The translations under genes were made by a program, and so were the position numbers. The notes beneath the pieces were generated by a model that saw only the letters and a program-made list of their open reading frames with translations, ran no database searches and was not told where the DNA came from. From Arion vulgaris (taxonomy: Eukaryota > Mollusca > Gastropoda > Stylommatophora > Arionidae), in contig CM036765.1 in the NCBI GenBank assembly GCA_020796225.1, forward strand, positions 4,606,228 to 4,670,227: a DNA stretch of 64,000 nt, given 5' to 3'. Shown here one piece after another: positions 11,366-22,194 of the stretch (its first letter is position 1; each line of letters opens with the position of its first letter).

Positions 11366-12890
11366 ATCACATAAAGTGATTATTGAGGTTTTTGTTTGGG
11401 TCCTTGGAAAGCTGCATTGTATTGCCTTTCTTACGGTCCTGGGATGGGAACTCCAAAATCATTCGGGAATTTGGTGGATTCCTTGGGTTTTTTGAATGGT
11501 TATATTACATTGATGGGGTTATTTGATTGGGAACCAAATATTGGATATTGTTTGGGTCCACTTGAGATTGTTGGGTGATTTTAAAACCACAATTGTCGAT
11601 GATATTAGGACGTTGTTCCGCCACATCAAGAGATGTGAAAATTTCTTGGGATAATGAAAATGTCTTGGACATTGGTTGGCAGAAAAGGAATGAGAGTATA
11701 AAAATTGTTATTTAACATAGATGTGACTTGGGTATTAGTAATTATGATAGCGATTCCCTTGGTGAGGATTTATTATGTAAATTGAATTTGCATACTGTTT
11801 GGATATATTCTTTGGGGTTGAGGGTGGATGATCAATAGCCCAGGTGGGTTATATTATATCACTCCACATGGTTGGAGATTTTGTGAAAAATATTTGCATT
11901 GTTTTTTTTATTGTGATATGGATGTTTGTTATGACGACGTTGTGAACTTCTTTCATTGCGGCTCTAAGATGAGAAAAAGGGAGCATTGATGTTATCGTGA
12001 GGATCCCCTCCTCTGCTACAAGGAGGCTGATTATAATTATCTCACTTGATGTTGATGGCACACATTAACTTTTCACAGTTCCGACATGGTTATATGATGT
12101 CGATCCGAGTATTTTGGATTCGGGATTATTTATGTCCCGGGATTGGGGTTGTTAATATTGATATATGAAGTTGGCTATTGAGCATCATATATGTTGTTCC
12201 ATAGTTGTTGGTCATATGTTGAATTTCATTATTTCCCCTGGGCTTTGGGGGTTGGTTGATATTACCTCGTTGAGGACATATAACGTGATAAGTTTAACGT
12301 TATATATATGTTTTTCCTTTTTTTCGATTTGTAACTTGTTTTTTGTTTGAGATTTCAGATAATGTGACAAGACTCTGACATGCAAGAAAGACATAGTGAT
12401 AGTGACATACTGATGCGAGCTGCCATCAAACCAATACTACCTCATGTGAGGATTGGATGTCCCAGTACAGCCACCTCACATTGGCCAAGTGTTATGCTGT
12501 TGGGTCGCCGTCGTAGACATACGGCGCATATATTTTCCAGATCAATTACAATTATGCTGATTAATTTCTATTACTTGGTTTCAGCACAAGAGCACAGAGG
12601 GGATACTGTTGTTGTTAGCCATGGTCACCAATGACCAGTTGATGAGTCACGTTCAACGACGTGTGGTGACTCGTTCCCATTTGCTCATTCAACTTGGGTC
12701 TTCCTGAGATCCCGTCAGGATTTTCTTTTTCTTTTCGACCATGGTTGGCTGTTATAGTTAGTTGTTGTGGAGCCACGTTAACACGTGAGGTGACTTGTTC
12801 CCTTTCAGCTCACACCACTCTAATCACCCTACTGAACACTACCTGTGCGATTTTTTTTGGCATTTCGCCGTCGGGACGATGGCGAGGTTT
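11366..12890. other. Non-coding T/G-rich interior of the LTR element
   Basis: No long frame and no pol motif. The sequence is strand-skewed (T and G rich from about 11380 to 12360), then becomes more balanced. It is flanked downstream by the polypurine-like CCAGGGGG at 12891-12898. Confidence 0.5.
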
Positions 12891-12898
12891 CCAGGGGG

Positions 12899-13261
12899 TG
12901 TCATAGTTCCCAGATGGCAGCGGAGGAATGGACAGTTAGCCAGATAGTTAGTGTAGTAGAATTAGATTATTTAATAGTTGAGACTATGTGTTGTACTCTC
13001 TATGCAGAAGTACAACACATAACTACGAGACATGACGCTTTTGTGTAGTAAAATAGTGACGATTTAGTAACGGTTGCTAGGAACAATTAGTAAACAAGAG
13101 ACGATAAAAATCCTTTGACATGAACGGACGTGTGTACGTCTAAAAGTTAACATCAAGAATAAAGCAATATAAATTGGAATCCAGTGTCTGTATTATTTAC
13201 CATCATGAAAACTACCTCTGTTATTAACATCAAAAGAAAACTACCTTACTCCCCTACTACA
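12899..13261 (+). repeat. Probable 3' LTR (TGT...ACA)
   Basis: 363 bp beginning TGTCATAGTTCCC right after a polypurine tract and ending CCCCTACTACA where the S2 array resumes. It holds an AATAAA at about 13160 followed by a TGTCTGTATT stretch, as expected of an R/U5 boundary. Only one copy is in the window, so LTR identity rests on structure alone. Confidence 0.6.
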
Positions 13262-13382
13262 AATGTAAGAAAGAGATGGAAGCACACATGGTTACTCACC
13301 GACGTGCAATGTAAGAAAGATATCGAAGCACACATGGTTACTCACCGAAGTGCAATGATAATGGTCTTATCAATCAATCAAT
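13262..13382 (+). mobile_element. SINE S2 tail, continuation of the copy at 7705
   Basis: Two more units of the AAGAAAGAGAT...CACATGGTTACTCACC segment, then the S2 3' end GGTCTTATCAATCAATCAA. It marks the far side of the LTR element insertion. Confidence 0.8.
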
Positions 13383-13499
13383 GAACAATTAATATGACAT
13401 CAATAAATTACATCAGTATTGTAGCTCTAACTTATGCCAATATAATCTTTTCTTTCTTCCTTCGGTCGATCAATAGATTGTGTCATGTTCTGAGTCGTA

Positions 13500-13715
13500 G
13501 AAATATTTTCAACTGCCAATGGTTCTTTTACGTGCTCAACTTGAACACGGGACCTACGTTTTATCGTCCGTCTCCGATAAGACTAGGAACTCGATCTCGC
13601 CTACATTAAGATCAGGGATCTGTGGAAAAAGCTTCCGATGGCTCCACGAGGGAACGAACCAAGTACTTATGGAATGAAAGGCGAGCACTTAACCTATACG
13701 TCACAGATACCCCGG
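13500..13715 (-). mobile_element. SINE S2 head, minus orientation
   Basis: Reverse complement of the S2 head and body: TTCTTTTACGTGCTCAACTT, TTTATCGTCCGTCTCCGATA, and the A/B-box region near 13650-13710. Same family as 7705, 42885 and 50300-50515. Confidence 0.75.
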
Positions 13716-13739
13716 ATATTTGATTCACTATCTCATGAC

Positions 13740-13960
13740 ATGTATCGTCTGGCTGAATGAATTAGTCGCGGGCTCCCATTCGAGAGACCAAGTTTCAATC
13801 CTGGTAAAGCCAATGAGTTTTTTCTGTTGGGGGAATAAAGAGAAATCGGAACCTGAAAATTTTCACGACGACTGCACTAGCCGCAGGCATATCCCCCTCC
13901 TGTCCTACACCGCACTAAAAGCGGTATTACAAGCAGTAACAAAAGTTTTGAGATGTTTTT
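13740..13960 (+). mobile_element. tRNA-like SINE S5
   Basis: Head with GGCTGAATGAATTAGTCGCG and a B-box-like AGTTTCAATCC (about 13790), then a body (CGACTGCACTAGCC; AAAAGCGGTA) that recurs at about 20050-20150. Assigned as a SINE from repetition and box-like motifs. Confidence 0.55.
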
Positions 13961-13991
13961 TTATACCATGACAAAATATCTAATTGATTAC

Positions 13992-14069
13992 CGATTGATA
14001 GAGTTCATTCAGTGAGTCATCATTCATTATATTTTCTGGATAGCCAACTTTAGAGACCATGTTTTTCAG
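13992..14069 (-). CDS. M13 peptidase exon (KVGYPENI)
   Basis: 78 bp, phase 0 at both ends. Acceptor TTTTTTTTCTCAG; donor GTAATC. It encodes LKNMVSKVGYPENIMNDDSL followed by NELYQS. This is the M13 segment '..KIGYPD.IL.D..L...Y' that follows the conserved WMD.xT motif. It joins exon 17079-17177 upstream and 6773-6876 downstream without a frame change. Confidence 0.92.
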
Positions 14070-14214
14070 CTGAGAAAAAAAAATATAAATATTATTCAGC
14101 TAATTAATTTTTTTTTAACAATAATTTTTGATTACATTTTAAAACATTTAGGACAAAGATTAAGACTTTAGTCTGCTTCTTCTTCTATCTCTAATTCTGT
14201 TTTGCCTCGTGACG

Positions 14215-14465
14215 TCAGGATGAAATGAATGAAAATCGTGGCATATCCTTTTACGTGACATCGCTATCAACCACAGTAAACGAGTCGTTGATTTTATAGG
14301 CACCACTTATGCGTTCTGTAGTTTGCCATTGCTTTCTGAACGGTAAGGTCTATTAATACACGCGAGCAAATTTGCTTCCAAACTTCGGCCGTGATGTTTG
14401 AACCAGGTACTCTAGGGTTGTGATCGATCTCACTACTGCTAAGTCACAGACACCTACAAAAGGTA
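14215..14465 (-). mobile_element. tRNA-like SINE S6
   Basis: On the minus strand a head GTGTCTGTGACTTAGCAGTA with B-box-like TACCTGGTTCAAACATC is followed by a body that recurs at 55225-55450 (AATGAAAATCGTG; GACATCGC.ATCAACCACAG) and inverted at 54905-55025. Confidence 0.6.
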
Positions 14466-14639
14466 AGAAGACATTAATAGTACAGGATCTGGTGTACGCG
14501 TCGCCAATGATGTCCTTCACTGACTCTGTTATTTATGTAGTCCACCTTTTGTGTGGGGTAACCTTTTATTTTCTATCCACTATTTATGAATAACATTGTC
14601 CGTTAGAGTGTTTTATCTGTTGCTAACCTGCTTAACTAG

Positions 14640-15935
14640 GCTATCTTGGAATAACCTTTGATCGTAGTCTATCTTTCAAACGCCATATTGAACAGACGAT
14701 ACAACGGTGCAAGCGTGGTCTTGCGGCTCTCAAAGTTATGGTGGCCGACACCTTGAGCAGAGACTACTTGCCCTTTTGTTCGATCGACTGGTACTGTCGT
14801 GGTAGATTACGGACTCGGAATTCTTACGATATCAAGATCACAATGTGAACGACTCGAACGGGTTCAGAATGAAGGTATGCGTATAGTTCTGGGCTGCACT
14901 AGAGATACTCCCATTGTGAAGATGAGATATATGCTTGGCCTTCTGTCACTACGCTCCCGTCATGCAATTGCCCAAACCAAGGCATATATGCGGGTTACTT
15001 CGGATAAGAGACATCCACTTCACAAGAACACTAATGATGTTAAGGGCACGAGAATCAAGCGTGGCATGTCGTGGATGGCCCAGGCTGAGAGAACAATTGG
15101 CCAGGTGACTACGGTTGCGACTCTACCAAAAGGGGAAGAATGGATCCCAACAGATGGTAGCATGATGAAATATCTCAACGTTATTATTACTCTTGGAAGA
15201 GAATATAGAGATTGGGGCAACATGAAGGCTGATCTCGCAGTTAAGCAGCTGATAGAAGATAATGCAAGGGATGATGATGTTGTTATATATACTGATGGGT
15301 CGGTTCAACGTGGTGAGAAATCCGGCTGGGGTTTCTTGGCTAATGCGCATGGTAGGGTTGTTGCAGAGCGAAGTGGGGCATACAGGACAACTATTTCTAG
15401 TATGAGGATGGAGGTTGAGGCCGTTACTGCTGCCCTCCATTGGATTTCTGGGACTTCATTTACTGGGGCCGTTGTTGTATCTGACTCTCAGTCGATGCTT
15501 CACAAGATCCAGAAGGGCAGGTTTCGGTATGAGTGGATGTCGTCTATAGAAGTTTCTAACCTCCAGCGGCTTACGTGGATATACTGTCCTGGGCATGCGG
15601 TGTTTACGGTAATGAGAGAGCGGACAGGCTTGCATCAACAGCATCGATTGTTGGGGAGTTAAAGATGGATAAGGGGATGTTCTTTGGTCTCTTCGCGACT
15701 CTCTGTTGGATGAGGACACTAAAATCGATGTTGAATCAAGTTATTTAAGCAGTTTGGAGTTACCCGTTGTTCAAGTCGAACTGGATGCCTGAGAGGCAGA
15801 GTGAGAGGTGTGTTTAATCAGCGAGCCACAGGAGCCATCAGTATGCATACTCTTCGATATCTGTTGGGGAGACTGAGCATCTATGGGTCTGCCCGGAGTG
15901 CAATGACGTCAGTTTAGTAACCAATAACCTGCTTA
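14640..15935 (+). mobile_element. LINE C copy 1: RT tail plus RNase H (I/Nimbus-like)
   Basis: 5'-truncated element. The plus strand encodes the RT C-terminus (YLGITFDRSLSFKRHIEQ at about 14642), a linker, then an RNase H domain with DDDVVIYTDGSVQ (first catalytic Asp in TDGS), MEVEAVTAALHW (catalytic Glu), VVVSDSQSML (catalytic Asp), and a PGH box degraded by a frameshift near 15600. The largest open stretch is 14799-15662. It ends with a Cys/His-like knuckle (EHLWVCPEC) and an AACCAATAACC tail. An inverted, nearly identical copy lies at 27695-29240. Confidence 0.88.
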
Positions 15936-15989
15936 AGTGGCCAACCAGTTAAGTTGTTGCTTTGTGAAATTTAGTACTCGTGTTGTGCT

Positions 15990-16330
15990 AATTTTTTCCT
16001 AATACTTTCATTTCTAAACCGGTCTCTTATTGATACTCCTAGCATTCTGCATATACTTCAACTTTATTTTGACTAGTTTTCTTTCATTTCTAAACCGGTC
16101 TCTTCTTGATACTCCCGGCATTCTGCGTAGACTTCAACTTTATTTTGACTAGTTTTCTTCAATCGGTTGATGTCAGCGTCCAGGTTTGGCACTGGCAGAA
16201 AAATGTCTGCAGAAAGATCGTGTTCTACAATGTTCTTTATGTGTTCACGGTCACATGCTAGTATTGACGCCATGTTTACTATTATATCATTTGCTTTATT
16301 GCATCTATATTGGTATTTGCTACGCCCGTG
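15990..16330 (-). mobile_element. LINE G C-terminal fragment
   Basis: The minus strand reads VEHDLSADIFLPVPNLDADI and a downstream EECREYQEETG-like tail, colinear with LINE G fragments at 39400-39930 and 53740-54110. A ~70-bp piece (TTTCTAAACCGGTCTCTTMTTGA...) is tandemly duplicated at 16010-16150. Confidence 0.6.
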
Positions 16331-16334
16331 TGGT

Positions 16335-16625
16335 GCCGGGACCGGCAAAGAAAGCAAAGAATAGTACCACTGCGATCTACAAGGCATGTCGTGAGAGGCG
16401 ACTGAAGTAGGGGTCTATGGAAGCTACCCTAGTAAATAAAAAGTGTCGCAGAAATCAGATCTGCTGGTCTACTTGTAGGCGCATAAATGGCACAACGTAC
16501 AAACACTTTTAGGCTCAGATCACATACAGATCACAAAGAGTGGTCCAAGATCCAAGTTGTCGATATGGAGCGTTCGAAGAAGAAGATGAACTTGTCAAAT
16601 CTTCGTCCAAGTTAGTTGATATAAA
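16335..16625 (+). mobile_element. SINE S3 copy
   Basis: Contains GCTACCCTAGTAAATAAAA, CAGATCACATACAGATCACA and a terminal GAAGAAGAAGATG tail. The same text recurs at 20590, 32155, 41925, 45170, 47820, 51565 and 54485. Confidence 0.75.
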
Positions 16626-16689
16626 TTTTTAAAAAATAAAGAAATAAGGTTTTTGCGGCGTCGCTGATAAAGGAATTGATAAAACACCG

Positions 16690-17035
16690 CACTATTAACC
16701 ACATGCCGTATACATTTCAGAGCTTGTGGCTAATTTGAGCTAAACATCGTCGTTTTGCACGCGGTATGTGGTTGTCTACAGGAAACCCTAATCCTTTAGA
16801 TGTGGATCTAAATTACAAGCACCTCTGAAGAAGGAGTAAGGTCCGTCTAAATGGTTAGGGACACTGGTGATTAGCTTTCACGTAAATGGTGAGGGACACT
16901 GGTGATTAGCTATCACGTAAATGGTGAGGGACACTGGTGATTAGCTTTCACGTAAATGGTGAGGGACACTGGTGATTAGCTTTCACGTAAAAATCAGACA
17001 TGGGCGCCATAGTTGGCATAAGGCCTACCCCATCC
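16690..17035 (+). mobile_element. Interspersed repeat S4 with 35-bp array
   Basis: Shares text with 29400-29550 and 36495-36750 (AAACCCTAATCC; ACAAGCACCTCTGA; GAGGGACACTGGTGATTAGC). The segment GTAAATGGTGAGGGACACTG...TTCAC repeats 4 times with a 35-bp period (16882, 16917). Confidence 0.75.
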
Positions 17036-17078
17036 CTCCCCCAATAAAAATAAATAGTCGAAGCGTTCACAATCATAC

Positions 17079-17177
17079 CTTATCTTTTGCTTTCTGCTTG
17101 GTATAATTTGTCATCCAGTTATTTTCTGCTAGAATTTGTGAAAATGAAGTTGTCAAGTCACTTATGATGTCAAACAC
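17079..17177 (-). CDS. M13 peptidase exon (NNWMTNYTKQKAKDK)
   Basis: 99 bp, phase 0 at both ends. Acceptor TTTTTGTCCACAG; donor GTATGA. It encodes VFDIISDLTTSFSQILAENN then WMTNYTKQKAKDK. This is the highly conserved M13 motif '..F...L....WMD..TK..A..K'. It lies between the RW..CA exon (20373) and the KVGYP exon (13992), in the expected order. Confidence 0.95.
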
Positions 17178-17429
17178 CTGTGGACAAAAAGATCAAATAT
17201 TTCTTAAAAAAGGATGCTTTGTACAAATTATTTTGTGTTTACCTGTTACTCTGCGAAATACTTTTTAAAAATAGAGTTGAGAAAGCGCCATCAGTTTCAG
17301 TTTGAAATGTCTTCCTTGCACTCCAGACAGTGCCGTGCCGTGCTATAATACAGAGAGACGGCCGCATCAGGCGGCACCGTAATGACGGTGGCATAAGCAG
17401 CAAAATCAAAATTACAATTGAAGGTTATT

Positions 17430-17840
17430 TTAAAGAAAAAGATTTAAGAGGCGGCATTTCGAAGACTTGCATCATACTGAGAAAATATACAGCAGGGTCC
17501 TGACTCCAGACATGTCCATAGGTGCTCCGATCTCCTTCGCTATATCTCGGCCAGCGTTCAGCGACTGATCGTACCAGTTCGATGTTGATTGATGAGCCTA
17601 CGTATATAACTTGTGCTGTTCTTTTCTGCCACTTCAATCTTCTATCCAAGCTCTTGCAATCTAGCAGTTGACGAGGATTGGTTTAAATGAACATCTTCTT
17701 TGCGGCCACTCTCTATGAGGGTGTTCAGAATGTCAGTACTATCCATTTACTGGCACCCTGATATGGTGACAGAGCCAGCCAGCCTATCTGCTCTCTCGTT
17801 GCTCACGTCACCCATGTTCCTCGGAACGAAGGTAATTATA
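17430..17840 (-). mobile_element. RNase H LINE fragment (LINE D)
   Basis: The minus strand reads RNMGDVSNERADRLAG, an RNase H PGHxGVxGNERADxLA box with substitutions, then text shared with 22195-22700 and 56905-57330 (INQHRT; RSEHLWTC). Degenerate. Confidence 0.65.
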
Positions 17841-17954
17841 ATTCTGCAAATTGTTGATATTTATTTGCAAATACAGTCAATTTACTTTCTTTACCTTTAG
17901 TCATTTTTCAACTGGTATACGTTAAGAACGAGAGAGACTTAACATCTGTTACCT

Positions 17955-18350
17955 TCGCTGTCTCTCAAGATTATGAACATCAGGTGGTATGACAAGATAA
18001 CCAACTCTGAAGTACTGCAACGTGTAAATCTGCCTTCCATCATGGGCATGCTCAGCAGTAGACGACTAAGATGGTTGGGTCATTTGCGAAGAATGGAAAC
18101 TTGTCGCACATCAAAACAAATGTTGTTCTGTGAACTTTCGGAGGAAAAGAGGCACCAGGGCAGACCACTGCTCAGATATAAAGATATCTGCAAGGCCTCA
18201 ATGAAGAACTTTTCTATCGATCCCAGCACATGGAAAAAACGAGCTGGTGTCAGAGTTGTGTGGAAAGCCAAATTGCGAAAAGGCGCAGAATCTTTTGAGA
18301 AGAGACTTGTGTATGAGCTGAACGACAAGAGAGAAAAGCGAAAACTCTGA
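17955..18350 (+). mobile_element. LINE C-terminal fragment (LINE E)
   Basis: An open frame from 17973 to 18350 reads IRWYDKITNSEVLQR, SSRRLRWLGHLRRM, KRHQGRPLLRYKDICK and WKKRAGVRVVW, the conserved tail beyond the RT of endonuclease-type LINEs. It ends at a proper stop. The intact frame suggests a relatively young truncated insertion. Confidence 0.8.
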
Positions 18351-18579
18351 AGTTGTCACAGTAAAACACTTGCCAATTGACCGTCTGTAAATATATGTTA
18401 AGATTGATACAACTGAAAATTAATAATTTAGTTTTAAAACTATATAACTTGGAGTTCCATATTTTATTTAGATTTCTAAAATCGTATGGCTAGAGTCACA
18501 AAACTACACTCATGTGTGCATTCTGAGTGATTCATTGAGTATGATCCGAAAGGTGGAGGCTGGTTGGGTGCGCAGGCAC

Positions 18580-20290
18580 AGACTGAATGGAATTGAGTCC
18601 GATATTTCTTGCCTCTCTCGGCAAAGTTCAGGGTTTTCCTAGGGCGTCCTCTCTTTCATAAACTCTTTCCCTCCCCCACTTCAATGCCTTTTTTGGTATT
18701 CGTTGGTCATTTCTTCTCAATGTATGCCCAACATATCTCCATGTTCTCCTTCTTAATAAGAAATATTACAGAGATGAAATAACAAATATTACAGAGATGA
18801 AATAATAAATATTACAGAGATGAAATAACAAATATTACAGAGATGAAATAACAAATATTACAGAGATGAAATAACAAATGTTACAGATGAAATAACAAAT
18901 ATTACAGAGATGAAATAACAAATATTACAGAGATGAAATAACAAATATTACAGAGATGAAATAACAAATATTACAGAGATGAAATAATAAATGTTACATA
19001 GATGAAATAACAAATATTACAGAGATGAAATAACAAATGTTACAGAGATGAAATAACATGTTACAGAGATGAAATAACAAATATTACAGAGATGAAATAA
19101 CAAATATTACATAGATGAAATAATAAATGTTACATAGATGAAATAACAAATATTACAGAGATGAAATAACAAATGTTACATAGATGAAATAACAAATATT
19201 ACAGAGATGAAATAACAAATATTACATAGATGAAATAACAAATGTTACAGAGATGAAATAACAAATGTTACATAGACGAAATAACAAATATTACAGAGAT
19301 GAAATAACAAATATTACAGAGATGAAATAACAAATGTTACAGAGATGAAATAACAAATATTCAGAGATGAAATAACAAATGTTACAGAGATGAAATACAC
19401 TAAATATTACAGAGATGAAATAACAAATGTTACAGAGATGAAATAACAAATGTTACAGAGATGAAATAACAAATGTTACAGAGATGAAATAACATGTTAC
19501 AGAGATGAAATAACAAATATTACATAGATGAAATAAAAATATTACAAGATGAAATAACAAATATTACATAGATGAAATAATAAATATTACAGAGATGAAA
19601 TAACAAATGTTACATAGATGAAATAACAAATATTACAGAGATGAAATAATAAATGTTACATAGATGAAATAACAAATATTACAGAGATGAAATAACAAAT
19701 GTTACAGAGATGAAATAACAAATGTTACAGAGATGAAATAATAAATGTTACAGAGATGAAATAACAAATGTTACAGAGATGAAATAACAAATGTTACAGA
19801 GATGAAATAACAATATTACAGAGATGAAATAACAAATGTTACGAATGAAATACAAATCATGACAGAGATGAAATAACAAATGTTCATAGATGAAATAACA
19901 TGCAGAGATGAAATAACAAATGTTACCAGAGATTGAAATAACATGTTGCAAGATGAAAATAACAAATGTACATATGAGCGCTCTGAATGTTAACAGCTCA
20001 TGGCAGTTTCAATCACGTAATTTTCTGTTGGCATGAAATCAACTGACAGTTTAGATGCGACTGCACTAGCCACGTGACCATTAATTTCATCAGTCTCTGT
20101 CCCCTATTCTACATCGCTCTTTAAAAGCGGTACTATATTCAGAAACGACAGGTTTTGTTTTTTAATTTACTAGTGGTTGGCCAGACATTAGCTGATTTTA
20201 TCACTTCTACTCAATTCATTTTACTTTATGGTAATTATTTCTCGCAGACATCTATTTTCAAATGCATTCTACTTACTTTTGATATCTATA
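18580..20290 (-). mobile_element. RTE-like LINE fragment split by a satellite
   Basis: 18580-18750 and 20155-20290 resemble consecutive parts of the fragment at 140-530. Between them lie the 23-bp array (18756-19975) and a piece of SINE S5 (about 20010-20150). Confidence 0.55.
18756..19975. repeat. 23-bp minisatellite, ~52 copies
   Basis: Unit AAATATTACAGAGATGAAAT AAC with A/G (ATATT/ATGTT) and AGAG/ATAG variants. Copies towards the right end carry more indels, so the left side appears younger. Intronic. The minus-strand open stretch inside it is an array artefact. Confidence 0.95.
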
Positions 20291-20372
20291 TTCATATTCC
20301 ACACACAACACGGAATATCACATACAAATCACAAAGATTGGTTAACAAGTGATCGATATGGAGCGTACTTAC
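20280..20372 (+). mobile_element. SINE S3 3' end abutting a splice donor
   Basis: Text ACACGGAATATCACATACAA, ATCACAAAGATTGGTTAACA and GATCGATATGGAGCG matches the 3' part of S3 elsewhere. It ends at about 20365. The donor GTAAGTA of the exon at 20373 therefore begins within a few bases of the SINE end. Confidence 0.65.
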
Positions 20373-20498
20373 ATAAGTTTCAGTGCTTGGAGAACCAAAC
20401 TCATCTACATACATTCTGCTGACAGGTTCAAGAAATAAAAATGATGCTTCCCTGGCACAACGTTGCCATCTTGGTTCCGGATCAATTCTTTGAGCTTC
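20373..20498 (-). CDS. M13 peptidase exon (RWQRCARE...MYVDEF)
   Basis: 126 bp, phase 0 at both ends. Acceptor AGTTGTGTTGCAG; donor GTAAGT. It encodes EAQRIDPEPRWQRCAREASF then LFLEPVSRMYVDEFGSPSTETY. The RW..C motif carries a conserved disulfide Cys, and the 'a....Y....F' helix follows as in other M13 proteins. It sits between the ANYLLSRLM exon and the NWM exon. The intron starts almost directly with SINE S3 sequence. Confidence 0.95.
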
Positions 20499-20589
20499 CT
20501 GCAACACAACTATCAGTGGTGGTTGTTTTCATTCAAAACGTAAACACTTTTGAACATATTTCAATAAAATTTATCACAAAATGACAGAT

Positions 20590-20715
20590 CATCAAAATTC
20601 TACTTCAGACGCTCCATATTGACCACTTGTTAAACCACTCTTGTGATTTGTATGTGATCTGAGCATAAGAGCGATTGTACGTTGTGCCAGTTATGCGCCT
20701 ACAAGTAAGTAAGTA
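20590..20715 (-). mobile_element. SINE S3 fragment
   Basis: Reverse complement of S3: CTCCATATTGACCACTTG, GTGATTTGTATGTGATCTGA and CGATTGTACGTTGTGCCAG. It faces the S3 fragment at 20280, so the two flank the exon in inverted orientation. Confidence 0.7.
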
Positions 20716-20779
20716 CTATTGCTACCATATCAAGAATATCATATCAGATGTGGTGTGACTAGACAAGAACAATATAATG

Positions 20780-21045
20780 GAAACCAAGGGGGTCTCTGTG
20801 ACTAAGTGGTTAAGCCCTTTACCTTGTGAGTCGAAGGTCGTGGGTTCGAATCCGGACCGCGCCGTTCTGTTCACGATTGCAGTTCTTTTCCAGAGATCCT
20901 AGGATTGTTGCTGGAGCTACGGAGTTCGTTCTTTGTGCAATACTCTCGGCAGGTGGCGTGCCATTTCTGCGGAGAGGACCGAGCCATATGGGGTAACACC
21001 CGGCCGAATGAAGTCAATCCTTCGGCTTTAAAACCTTTTAAATGG
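20780..21045 (+). mobile_element. tRNA-derived SINE S1
   Basis: A tRNA-like head (20787-20863) has an A-box-like TGACTAAGTGG and a perfect B-box GGTTCGAATCC, but no acceptor-stem pairing, so it is not a tRNA gene. The body (GCTGGAGCTACGGAGTTCGT; GCAGGTGGCGTGCCATTTCT) recurs at 50695-50970 (-) and 51270-51525 (+). Confidence 0.85.
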
Positions 21046-21264
21046 AAACTAAAGAAGAATAGTAAACCAACATAGAACTGGTGGCGTTTGTTTACACAAG
21101 CCCAGAGACATACTGAGGAGGAGATCGAAACACTTATGGACTAATTGGTTTGATGTGCAGTGATTCTGTTCTGGTGACTAAACTAAAACTGAACAAATAG
21201 CTGTAACAAATGTCTGTTAACCTGTTTAAAATTCCTTATTTTCTTCTTAAAATAAGCTTAGCTA

Positions 21265-22065
21265 CTGTAGATGATGTGTGTGTATATTATATGTGTACAC
21301 TGTGTGTTATGATTGTGTACCTGTGTTATGTATTTATATTGTACACTGTGTGAATGTAGTTAATGTGTACACCTGTGTGTATCATGTTATATGTACACCT
21401 GTGTGCATGTGCTATATGTGTCACCTGTGTGTGTATGTTATTGTACACCTGTGTGTATGTATGTTATATTGTACCTTTTATGTATTTATATGTGTACACC
21501 TGTGTGTATCATGACTAGTGTAACCTGTGTGTATGAATGCTATATTACACATGTGTATGTATGTATATGTGCACCTGTGTGTATGCATGCTATATGTGTA
21601 CACCTGTGTCTATGTATGTTATATGTGACACCTTGTGTATGCATGTTATGTGTACACCTGTGTGTATGCATTTATATGTTACACCTGTGTGTTTGCATGT
21701 TATATGTGTACACCTGTGTGTATGCATGTTATATTGTACACCTGTGTCTATGTATGTTATATGTGTACACTGTGTGTTGCATGTTATATGTACACCTGTG
21801 TGTATGCATATATGTACACTGTTGTATCATGCTATATGTGTACACCTGTGTCTATGTATTTATATGTGTACACCTGTGTGTATGCATGTTATGTGTTACA
21901 CCTGTGTGTATGCATTTATATGTGTACCTGTGTGTTTGCATGTTATATGTGTACACCTGTGTGTATGCATGTTATATGTGTACACCTGTGTCTATGTATG
22001 TTATATGTGTACACCTGTGTGTATGCATGTTATGTGTGTACACCTGTGTGTATGTACGCTGTTGT
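21265..22065. repeat. ~29-bp GT-rich array (TGTACACCTGTGTGTATGCA)
   Basis: Alternating purine-pyrimidine units of ATGTTATATGTG and TACACCTGTGTGTATGC with many small indels. All three plus-strand frames stay open and give Cys/Val/Tyr-rich pseudo-peptides, a composition artefact. Such TG/CA tracts can adopt Z-DNA. Confidence 0.95.
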
Positions 22066-22194
22066 TTTGTCTCAAATATAGAAGCACAATAAGCTTATCG
22101 CATTTGTTTGTGCAATCACTGTTCGATCTAATGTGACCTGATTATTCAGTGTTCAACGACCTTCGAGATTATGAAAGACACTGCTCAGTAAAGC

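Larger units (their letters stand above)
8303..13261 (+). mobile_element. LTR retroelement with gag but no recognisable pol
   Basis: Inserted in the S2 array, whose sequence resumes at 13262. It contains a Gag-like frame (8420-10255), eroded short frames to about 11365, a long non-coding T/G-rich stretch (11366-12890), then a purine tract CCAGGGGG and a TGT...ACA-bounded 3' LTR (12899-13261). No reverse transcriptase, protease or integrase motif was seen. A 5' LTR is not recognisable and no clean target duplication is seen, so the 5' end may be truncated. Confidence 0.7.

Noticed and set aside
17425..17649. Small minus-strand open frame as a gene
   Set aside because: Falls inside an RNase H LINE D fragment.
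20787..20863. Possible tRNA gene with perfect B-box
   Set aside because: No acceptor or anticodon stem pairing; same head plus body recurs twice, so it is a tRNA-derived SINE.
21278..22136. Long Cys/Val/Tyr-rich open frames in all plus-strand frames
   Set aside because: Products of the TGTACACC...GTGTGTATGC array; all three frames open, no conserved domain, indels throughout.
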